A stretch of DNA of 64,000 bases from Mauremys mutica (taxonomy: Eukaryota; Chordata; Testudines; Geoemydidae): the NCBI RefSeq assembly GCF_020497125.1, contig NC_059082.1, positions 26,806,965 to 26,870,964 on the forward strand, read 5' to 3'. This document shows, one piece after another, positions 13,301 to 25,300 of the stretch; positions within the stretch are counted from its first letter, which is position 1, and every line of letters starts with the position of its first letter. Under the pieces are notes generated by a model, which saw nothing but the letters and a program-made list of their open reading frames with translations, searched no databases and was not told the DNA's origin. The translations under genes and the position numbers were made by a program.

Positions 13301-16300
13301 GCGACAGCAGATCCAGGAGCTGTGCTCTAGCTTTGCACCAATGTTCTCAGCCACCCCAGGATGGACCAAACGGGCAAACCACTCCATTGACACGGGTAAT
13401 GCTCACCAGGGCCAGCTCCAGGGGTTTTGCTGCCCCATCGCGATCTGCGGCAATTCAGCGGGAGGTCCTTCGCTCGGAGTGGGAGCTAGGGACCCTCCGC
13501 CGAATTGCCGCCAAATACCTGGATGGGCCGCCCCTCTCTGGAGTGGCCACCCCAAGCACCTGCTTGTTAAGCTGGTGCCTGGAGCCAGCCCTGATGCTCA
13601 CCCAATTAGAGCCCAACCTTACTGGGTGTCTCCTCAAGCCAAAACTGCTATATAACGGGAGATCCAGGACATACTACAGATGGGGGTAATCCGCCCCTCT
13701 AACAGTGCATGGGCAGTGGTTCTAGCTCCCAAACCAGATGGGGAGATATGCTTTTGCGTGGCCTACCGTAAGCTAAATGCTGTAACTTGCCCAGACAACT
13801 ATCCAATGCCACGCACATATGAGCTATTGGAGAAACTGGGATAGGCTCAGTTCATCTCTACCTTAGACTTAACGAAGGGATACTGGCAAGTACTGCTAGA
13901 TGAATCCACCAAGGAAAGGTCAGCCTTCATCACCCATGTAGGGGGTATGAATTTGTATGTGCTCCCTTTCAGGCTGCGAAATGCACCCTCCAGCTTCCAA
14001 AAACATGTAGATAGTCTCCTAGCGGGATTTGGAGAATCCGCATTAACATGGCCATCTTTTCTGATTCATGGACAGAACACCTGGAGCATCTACAAAAAGT
14101 CTTCGAGCGCATAAGGGAGGTAGGACTAACTGTTAAGGGTAGAAAGTGCCAAATAGGCCTAAACAGAGTGACTTTGAAGAATAATCAAATTAGTGAGACA
14201 AACCTGAAATAAGCATATATAAAAAGGATTTTACTTGGCTTGTAATTTTCATTTCTGTAGTCATTATAATAAATATTCTGGACTCTTTCCACCTTTACTT
14301 TCCCCTTAATCTGCTAGCAAGCAAACAATTATCACATCAATATTGACTTCTCTTAAATCCATTGTTTAAACAAACAAAAAAAAAATCAATTTCTCCCCTG
14401 TACACTGAGATGTACACAATACAAACACATTTGGATTCATAGTTTACATAATGAAACCTACTGTCCATTTGTACTCACAGTATAAAAAAAATGAAGGGTG
14501 TTAATGTCTGAAGTCAGTCACACTGTCAGTCACTTTCAATCCAATTTTGTTCCAGTATACACATCAATTATATAATAAATATCTTCAGTTTTAAAGTTTC
14601 TTAAAAATATCTTCAGCATTTTCTTACTATTAAAACTCAATTTCATCTAAACTCAGAAAAATGCATAGTGAAGTCTATATTCAGACAAGTTTTTTCTTTG
14701 GATTTTTCAATACAAACACCAATACAAACTGCAATAAGCAATACCTCCAAATACAACTATCCTTATATTTCCATAGCCATATTACTTCTCAGTAATAAGA
14801 AACAAAGCACTAAGTTTCCTGTTCTCTAGCCTACTCTATTAAATAGCACACACACCACTCCAGCAAAAAATAGCATTTTCTGTATTAATCTTTTGAGAAA
14901 GTAATCTCAATATTCAAAGTCAACATCTGGTAGATTAGCTTTAAGTAAATTAGTAATTTATGACAGGATGAGAAATGCACACTGCTACACAGCCTAAGAG
15001 ATTAGGTAGACAAACTTTATATTTGGTAGTAAGAAGAAAATGAATGTCTCACTGAAAGTTTGTGTTTACAGGATGTCCTTATGTAATGGTACATCTCTAG
15101 AGATATATACTTTATGTACTTGTAAACTACAAATATTTAGAGACCGAATGACAAACAGATGGAAAACTGAGGAATTCAAGGTTACAGAATACAACTAAAA
15201 CATTAGATATTACTTTGTTTTGATATTACACTGACAAGTTACACAACTGCCCTGGTTGCCAACTTTATCCATTTTAAACAATGAAGTTGATCAGGCTGAT
15301 GATTCGCAATATAACAAAGTTCACAATATGCTCTTGCTTACGCCTGGTCTATACACACAGCACTAGTTTAAAGGTATTGTTTTAAACAGACTGTTAAAAC
15401 CTTTGTGTGGACATTCTTATCAGATTATGCCTGTAAATCAAGATAAACTGATAAGGCAGGTTTAAACAGATATAGGTGTCCATACACAAGGTTAACAAGG
15501 TTATACCAATTTAAATACATTTTTAAACTGATTTAAGACAAACTGGTGTGTTTAGACAAGCCCTTGACGCCATCCATCTGCTGAAACTCTAGTAACAGAT
15601 CTCCACCCTCACATTTGAGAGACTGCTATCTTCCTCCTAGGGAGACCCATGTGTGAAAGAATAACCCAGTCTCCCTGATTTAATTGATGTGTTAAAAATC
15701 CTAGCAAGACCTCCCTCACAGCTGACTCAAGTGAATGGTATTCTTTCTAAAAGGAAATTCAAATGTTTTTATTCTGCCTGTAGACCCTTAACTTAGTCCA
15801 TATGCTCAGAGCAAAGAATGATCCTTGATCTCTATATTACATGTGATACAGTAGCATATTGAAAAGTACTGTACTCCAAGACTAAACTTTTCCAGTTCTA
15901 ATTCATATAAACTGAAGTCAATCATGAGCTATTGGAAAATAAAGGACATGCTTATTATTATATCTAACACTGAAAACTACATAACTACTCAAGAGAGGTA
16001 TGAAAAACAGGTGTAGGAATACTATATAATCAGGGCCGAATTCTCCTCTCAGACACACTTGCTCAACTGAAGTAAGTGGAATTAAGAATGTTGCTGGCCT
16101 TATTACAAAAGGAAATTATATACAAAGTCAGAATATACTGGATTCAACCTAAAATTACACAGAGTAGGATAAACAGGCTCCATGTCTCAACTGACACTAA
16201 AATCCTCTTCTGAGGTATTTACACATCATTCTTCAATCGTGCATTTTCTACTCCACAACGGCAATTGAGGTAGGTTTGCTTAGATGGCCTGTACCTTATG

Positions 16301-19300
16301 ATAAAACTTTTTCTGTTGGTATCTGAGAATGTGTACATCCTGGGAATCAATACCTCCATCTGGGGAATCCATACCTACCAAACTGGCCTGTAAGGTAAAC
16401 TTCCAATAGCCACTGGAATTAGCATTCCTGATTTCTAACGACACCACTACGTTCCAGTATATGGGTAAAGCCACAAATAACACACACATGCTAATTAAAG
16501 TAGTCTGACTGAACTTTTTATTATGGACAGAGCAGTTTGTCACAAGTAAAAACAGACTAGTGGTTTAAATAAAAATACATCCTTTTATGTTTTTACATAG
16601 TGACTTCACTCTTTCCTCATCACTTCCTACTCACCTCAGTTAATTTAACTAAATTAATAAATCTGTTAGATAATCTGATTAAAAACAGCTTTGGAACAAA
16701 CAGGTCTTCTCTTGGTCATTTGCGCATACTCCAGGATAGCAAAAGAATACCGTCATATCTCAGCATGTTTAGCAAGTCACTACCACTAATTTTTGCTAAT
16801 GATTTGTGGGAATTTTCTACTTTAATTCCAAGGGGGGGAAAAATGGGAGGGGGATGAAAGTTATTTGATTTCAAGGATGAAGTACAATTTAAATTAAATT
16901 AAGCCCCAAAGCTTTAGCTAGGCAGTGGTAATGATGAAATTCTGTACTACATATTTTAAAAGGTAGATATTGGTTTAAACCCACACAACCACGTCAATTC
17001 ACAGTTTGGGATCAAAATAGTACCTCAACAACAGGACTCTTACCTTTGAATTTCTGTGCTCGGGGATTTGCACTGTAGTCTCATTTTATTAATGTGTTAC
17101 CTATTGTTAGCAATGAAAGCAAAGGAACCATTTTGCTCAGTACAATTACGTAAACTGACATAGCAGGAACTTCTTAAAATGTATAAACTGAATTGTAATA
17201 CATTTGAAATATGGCTTTGACCTTCTTGCTTGCAGCCACATATTGCTGAAAAAAACCCTGAAAAAGCACCACACAGGCAGTACCAATACCCAGCAAGCTA
17301 TGTTGCTTGAACGCTGGTTAAATAATCTTTCACCCGTTTACAAAAAATAACTAGAGTACGAATTCTCTCATATTTCATGTTTGCCACATTAGCATAAAAG
17401 TACACTTCATATAGTGATGTTACCTCGAGAGCTGAACTAAAATATTCAAGAACTGTGGTTTTAATCATGATTATTGCGGATTTTTAGGTTTTTTTTTTCA
17501 CTAAATAGATTTTTTATTATTGCTGTTATTTTAATTATGATAGATTAACTGATTATATATAACCATGGAGATGAAATAATGAGCCATGTTTAAGTTACTG
17601 CATAGTTTGCTTAAAAAAGTCAGTTAGTTTCAACAATTTTACTAAAAAAAATTTACAACCGTCTGAGGTCAGACTGTCCCTTTGTCATGAAGATCTGTAG
17701 TTGAACCAGTTGCTACCTATGCTCAGACAAAACTTGGTACTTTCTCATAAGCTTTAATTATATCTATCCTACATTTTACTTTAGCCATAAAAAGGTATGC
17801 ACAGTATTACTGCATACAAATCAAACAGCTGAAAACTACTGACATGCTTATTTTGACTCAATATGGTAACAGCTAAGGTATGCAAAGCATCTACATCAGG
17901 TTCCTAAAAAATACGAGACAACTGTTATCCCTGTGCACAAGACAACTTGGGAAATCTCACCAAGAGACGTTCCTGTACACTTGGAAACACAGCTCTAACC
18001 AAAGTAAAGACTAACAGGCATGTAAAGGCAGCCTTAGAGTCCCTAATCTCTCCCTTCCAATTTCGCACCATTTGTTACTCTTTCCAACTTTTAAGCTAGC
18101 TTGTAATTACTTTCCCTCTCCCACACAGATGAACAGTTTCCACTTTTCCATTCCCAGCTTACTTCTTAGGCAAAGAACCTTACTACTTTCATTTATATAG
18201 AGTCAAAAGCATTATTTTACAGATCAGATGAACATGAATAAAAAACAGGGATCCTAACACCTCTGAAGCCCTGAAAAAGTCTCCATCTGGATCCAAACTT
18301 GACTTTAAAGTGATCAGTCCAAACTGCAGACATTTTTATAACAGAGTGCTCTTTCATATATGTTTCAGCTAGCTCATTTTTTCCTACAGAAATTTACTAG
18401 TGAAGAATGCAGTGGAATGGCTTACACGATAAGCAATAGATTCTTTCCGAGTCTGTGTGTTTTGAGTATCTTCTAAAAACTAAAAAAACCCTTTTACTAA
18501 TCTGTTCTATAACTGCTGTTCGAGATACACTGCACGTCCATTCCTCTCAATGTCAGTGCACTGAGCACCCAGCCACTGAAAACTTTTTCCTTCAGTAGAA
18601 CCCGTTAGGCAGCTCAAGCTTCCCCCACTGCTGTTTGACACTGCACGCAGGTTTAAAGGGAAAAGCCATCCCTACCCCATCACCCCATTTCTTTCCTGTT
18701 GTACCGCCAATGAGATGGGTAGGAGGGAGAGTTGTGGAATGGGTATGTGCAAAAACATCTCAAAGAATAACTTATGGAACAAGTTAGCAACTGTTTTTTA
18801 TTTGAGTGATTGCACACATGCATTCCACTCTTGGCAACTCTCAAACCTGTAACACAGGAGGTGGAATCACATCTATTTCAATAAAGATTAGAGAATAACT
18901 TGTCCCACTCTAGCATTGTCCCTGGAGCCTTGAGCCAAGGCTCTGACATCCAAGGTATCCAAACACTCTTCCACTCTGCTTGTATGTGGTTTTGGGTAGA
19001 ATACAGGCAAATAAACTGGCTCGATTATGGAAGAAGAGGAAATCACCTTTGTTACGATCTTTGGATGAGGTGCAGGTAAACCTTGTCCTTAAAACAGATC
19101 ATATAGGAAGTCCCGACATTAATGCCTGCAGCTCTCTATTCTTCTGGCCGAGATAATGGGCACTAAAAAATGCCACATTCATTGATAGATGCAGCAGCGA
19201 GCAGATAGCTAGCAGTTCAAATGGGGAACCAATAAACCTTGACAATACTAAGTTTAGATCCCCTGGGGAAAGGGGCTTTTGCAGTTGAAGATATAATTTG

Positions 19301-22300
19301 ACTAACTAAGCTCTTTAAAAACCTTATGGCCATGTCATTGGAGAAAACAGAATGATTGTCCATTTAAGAAGGAACAATGAAATAGCAGTCAGATGTACTC
19401 TGACGGTATAACTGCAAAATCTTGGTGTTTCTGGTATACGTAGTCCAGAATTTGTTGAACTGATGAATCGGTCGGTGATACCCCATATTGGCAAGACCAA
19501 ATGGAGAAAAGTTTCCATTTAGCAAGGTAAGTAACTCTCACAGAAGGCTTTCATATTGTGCAGGACCTCTTGAACATCTTTCAAGCAAGCCTGCTCTTTA
19601 GCATCTACCCATGAAGCATCCATGCAGTTAAGTGAAGGGACTGTAGGCTCAGGTGGAGTAGGCAACCGTGATCCTGGGAGATTAGGTCTGACTCTAGTGG
19701 AAGTGAAATTGCAGGTTTAGTGCCAGGATAGTGGAGAATTGTGGAGAGTGCTGATGGCCCATGCCCATGTGACTCCGGCCTTGTCCAGTCTTATCTTTAG
19801 CAACATCCTGCAAATGAATGGGATTGGTGGAAAAGCATAGAGAGGCCTGCCTGACCATATCAGTAAAAAGTCGTTTTATGCAACTTGGGCTGTGACCTCA
19901 TATGGAACAGAACTGCTAATGCTTTCTGTTGGACTGTCACAAATAGGTCCACTTGGGGAACCTGTCCGCTGGAAAATTTATTTGGCCAGATGTGGGCGAA
20001 GAGACCACTCATGGTGACTCATAAATTACTGCTCAGCTGGTCTGCTAGGTCATTCTGTATTCCCAGCAGGTATGATGCTTTTATATCTACCGAGTTGTCA
20101 ATAACTCCCAGAGTAGAGTCACTTCTTGACAGAGTGGAGAAGCGCAGCCTCCCCCGTTCATTGAGGTAAAATATTGTCGCCTCAGTTCATCTCATTTGTG
20201 ACTGTAAGCTTTGCATATCACTTTTAAAGATGACGATTTATCAATATATTTTTCAGCACCTTTCATTTTCATGACCTGTTCAAATACAGTCAATAATTAC
20301 TTGGTTTAACATATCCAAGTGTCTAACAACTTTGAAGACTGAAGGCACTATAAAAAGCACTATACTATATCAGACTAAAAAACTAGCATAATGTGTTAGC
20401 AAACTGCTCTGGGGCCACTGTGCCCCTAACCCTCAGTTCATAATGACTGCACAATCAACAAGCCCACTCCCCATCCCATAAAAATCTCATGACAATCATT
20501 GCTGAAGTAACATCAGCTTGAACACATTAATAAAAATGAACCTATTCATCAAAACAGTCAGTGGTTTGCACTAATTTCAAGTGAAAATTGAAGGGAATCT
20601 AAAGAGTTCCACTGAATGGTAAGGAAAAGCCCCCCCAAAAAGCCAAATAAGGCTTATTCCCATCCTCAGTTTAACTGATTGTCAGATAATTTACATGTTC
20701 CAAAGTAAAGCCTGTATCTGAGATGAAGACTTCTTACTCTGCAGTACCACCAGCACATTAAGAACATTTTAACTAAAAACATGAACACTGGAATAAGACC
20801 AGAACATTTTAGTAAGGACATTGAATTGTAATTGTCTCATCATGACCAGCCTTTCCCTCTCCCCTTCATTGAAGAGGCTCTCTAAACTGTCAGTATTGTC
20901 AGGATGCACACCCTTTTGCTGCAGCCTCTACTTTTGGGACAGTAAGGTTATGGCATCCAGAAATTAATCATTATGCACGTTAACCCAGTGGTAAGTGGAG
21001 TCCAAGGTACTATGCTGGAATGTAGTTGGGCTGTTCGGTAGTATTTAATTAAAGGGGCCAATCCCCACTGCCACTGGCCTATAGTCTGAACAAGATAATT
21101 TGCTGAACCTTTCCTTACCCTGCTTGTTGTAGCAAACTTGTTTAAGATTTATCAATTAAAAGCACTGATTCGACTGTATGGTAACTACACCACCACTTTT
21201 TTGGCTTGGTATGGATTATTTTGCCTTCCTACTTTACTTACCTACTGTTATCTGACTCCACTGCTAAAGGCAGCCATACAGTGCTGACTACACTGGCCAA
21301 TCGGAGCCACTGACCCTACATTCAAAAATGTGCAGGATGAGCAAAAAAAACCAAACCAAAACAAAAAAAACCCCAGAGAACTGCTGCCACCAACAATTCC
21401 TGTCAGTCTCCTGGGGAGCAACTGCACTGCATCCACTGCAAACAGCATCCACTCAGGGCCCAACTGTGCAAGCCATCCCATAGGTGCCCTCTGTCAGCGC
21501 TGACCAATGAAAATACCATTAGAAACACTCAGTTAAGTGAGCACATTTAAAAAAAACAAAACTGTTCCAAACATTTGGTTTAAGATAGGGTTCTAGTTTT
21601 TGAAAATTTGCACTTTTGACAGACAGTTATCAGATGTAGCTATCCTTACTTGTAAGTCAAAGAGTGAAGCAAATGTATGAAGGTATTTTGCTACTGAACT
21701 TTAAACCTTTTTATAATAGATATTAGATATGAAATAGGGTCCTAAATCATCTTTGAATCAAATAATCTTACAGAACACAAAAATATCCACAGGTTTAACC
21801 ATGTGAAAGACCTTTTGGCTTACACACAGTTAAAAATTGTCATATATATCACCTGTTTTAAAAACAGCTTTTTCCTTAAGGCTACACATTCCAACAGAAG
21901 CTAATTCAGACGCTTGACTTCAACCAGAATGATATGAAATGGTTTGGAATAAAAATCTGAAAAAATCTTAGATTAGTGATAAATTGTGGAGCCTTTGAAA
22001 AATTGTTTTGAGTGTACCTGTAATATGATTTAGTAATATGCAGATGTAGTCATTTGTCCTCAAAAAGCACTTGAAAAATCCACTTGTTCACTCACCCATG
22101 GTGAGTAGCAATCTTTCCCAGGGGAGTGTCATCAATTTTTGCAGAATCTATGCAGAGTGGGGGTTAGTGGGTGTGGATGACAGACTGATGGAACAAGTTA
22201 GAAAAAAAGTATAAGGAAGAGATAGTAAATTACATTTTTTAAAATGCATTAAGTAGAAAGCTAATTGACAGTACAGTTAAACAGAAGACAGCTTATTATT

Positions 22301-25300
22301 CCTTTGAATATGCATGAGTCTTGGTTGTACATGTATATTTCATCCTGACTGGCAGACTTAATTCTGGGATGATGAGGTGTGAAGTAAGTTTTTCAAATCC
22401 TGTCCTCAAATGAAAATAATCAATTACTAATGAATGTTGAGCACAATAAACTCACCCTTTAATAGAACTTCAGTTACCTATTTAAGTTTATTTTTGTTTT
22501 GCAGTTGGTATGCTGGCAATGTCTATGCTGAGAAGAGTCTTTCCCTGAAAGGCAATTTACCATTACTCTTCAATTTTTGGGATAGTTTCATTCCTTGGAT
22601 CAAAGTTTCCACCTTTTTCAATGCAAGGTCAGGGACCCTGCAGGAGCAAGGAGTTGAGCCAACACAAGAACTCAAGTAGATTTATAGTCCAGTTTGGAAG
22701 CTGCAACCTCAGGAGTTAACATGACAAAATACAACTTCCTATGTTTAAATTGCAGATTTCACGAAAGATTCAATCTTCTACCCGAGAATCAGGAATGACC
22801 TTACAATGATCATTTGAGATGAAGGGATAGATCTGATTTACAAGATTGCTACAGAAGCCTAGCTTTTCTTTCAATCTTAAAATGAAATGTAATATTACGA
22901 AAGAAGGTTTTGAAACTACTGCTGGAGAGTATATTAAAGGAAAATGAACATCAAAACAATAAGGCAGTATCTGTGATCAAGAAGAAAAGTCTGTTAGAAA
23001 GTAAAATACTGCCAGTGAGGTGGACACCAATATCCCATATTAAGAGGTAAGGCATATAAGAACATAAGAACATAAGAGAGGCCGTACCGGGTCAGACCAA
23101 AGGTCCATCTAGCCCAGTATCTGTCTACCGACAGTGGCCAATGCCAGGTGCCCCAGAGGGAGTGAATCTAACAGGCAATGATCAAGTGATCTCTCTCCTG
23201 CCATCCATCTCCATCCTCTGACGAACAGAGGCTAGGGACACCATTCTTACCCATTCTGGCTAATAGCCATTTATGGACTTAGCCACCATGAATTTATCCA
23301 GTCCCCTTTTAAACATTGTTATAGTCCTAGCCTTCACAACCTCCTCAGGTAAGGAGTTCCACAAGTTGACTGTGCGCTGCGTGAAGAAGAACTTCCTTTT
23401 ATTTGTTTTAAACCTGCTGCCTATTAATTTCATTTGATGACCCCTAGTTCTTGTATTATGGGAATAAGTAAATAACTTTTCCTTATCCACTTTCTCAACA
23501 TCACTCATGATTTTATATACCTCTATCATGTCCCCCCTTAGTCTTCTCTTTTCCAAGCTGAAGAGTCCTAGCCTCTTTAATCTTTCCTCGTATGGGACCC
23601 TCTCTAAACCCCTAATCATTTTAGTTGCCCTTTTCTGAACCTTTTCTAGTGCTAGAATATCTTTTTTGAGGTGAGGAGACCACATCTGTACACAGTATTC
23701 GAGATGTGGGCGTACCATGGATTTATATAAGGGCAATAATATATTCTCAGTGTTATTCTCTATCCCCTTTTTAATGATTCCTAACATCCTATTTGCTTTT
23801 TTGACCGCCTCTGCACACTGTGTGGACATCTTCAGAGAACTATCCACAATGACGCCAAGATCTTTTTCCTGACTCGTTGTAGCTAAGTTAGCCCCCATCA
23901 TGTTGTATGTATAGTTGGGGTTATTTTTTCCAATGTGCATTACTTTACATTTATCCACATTAAATTTCATTTGCCATTTTGTTGCCCAATCACTTAGTTT
24001 TGTGAGATCTTTTTGAAGTTCTTCACAATCTGCTTTGGTCTTAACTATCTTGAGAAGTTTAGTATCATCTGCAAACTTGGCCACCTCACTGTTTACCCCT
24101 TTCTCCAGATCATTTATGAATAAATTGAATAGGATTGGTCCGAGGACTGACCCTTGGGGAACACCACTAGTTACACCTCTCCATTCTGAGAATTTACCAT
24201 TAATTCCTACCCTCTGTTCCCTGTCCTTTAACCAGTTCTCAATCCATGAAAGGACCTTCCCTTTTATCCCATGACAGCTTAATTTACGTAAGAGCCTTTG
24301 GTGAGGGACCTTGTCAAAGGCTTTCTGGAAATCCAAGTACACTATGTCCACCGGATCTCCCTTGTCCACATGTTTGTTGACCCCTTCAAAGAATTCTAAT
24401 AGATTAGTAAGACACGATTTCCCTTTACAGAAACCATGTTGACTATTGCTCAAGAGTTTATGTTTATCTATGTGTCTGACAATTTTATTCTTTACTATTG
24501 TTTCAACTAATTTGCCCGGTACCGACGTTAGACTTACCGGTCTGTAATTGCCGGGATCACCCCTAGAGCCCTTTTAAAATATTGGCGTTACATTAGCTAA
24601 CTTCCAGTCATTGGGTACCGAAGCCGATTTAAAGGACAGGTTACAAACCTTAGTTAATAGTTCTGCAACTTCACATTTGAGTTCTTTCAGAACTCTTGGG
24701 TGAATGCCATCTGGTCCCGGTGACTTGTTAATGTTGAGTTTATCAATTAATTCCAAAACCTCCTCTAGTGACACTTCAATCTGTGACAGTTCCTCAGATT
24801 TGTCACCTACAAAAGCCAGCTCAGGTTTGGGAATCTCCCTAACATCCTCAGCCGTGAAGACTGAAGCAAAGAATCCATTTAGTTTCTCCGCAATGACTTT
24901 ATCGTCTTTAAGCGCTCCTTTTGTATTTTGATCATCAAGGGGCCCCACTGGTTGTTTAGCAGGCTTCCTGCTTCTGATGTACTTAAAAAACATTTTATTA
25001 CCACCTTTGGAGTTTTTGGCTAGCCGTTCTTCAGACTCCTCTTTGGCTTTTCTTATTACACTCTTGCATTTAAGTTGGCAGTGTTTGTGCTCCTTTCTAT
25101 TTGCCTCACTAGGATTTGACTTCCACTTTTTAAAGGAAGTCTTTTTATCTCTCACTGCTTCTTTTACATGGTTGTTAAGCCACGGTGGCTCTTTTTTAGT
25201 TCTTTTACTGTTTTTCTTAATTTGGGGTATACATTGAAGTTGGGCCTCTATTATGGTGTCTTTAAAAAGGGCCCATGCAACTTGCAGGGATTTCACTTTA

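Noticed and set aside
13116..13655. 179-codon open frame crossing the Gypsy remnant
   Set aside because: It reads through the inserted hAT element. The middle third has no relation to pol.
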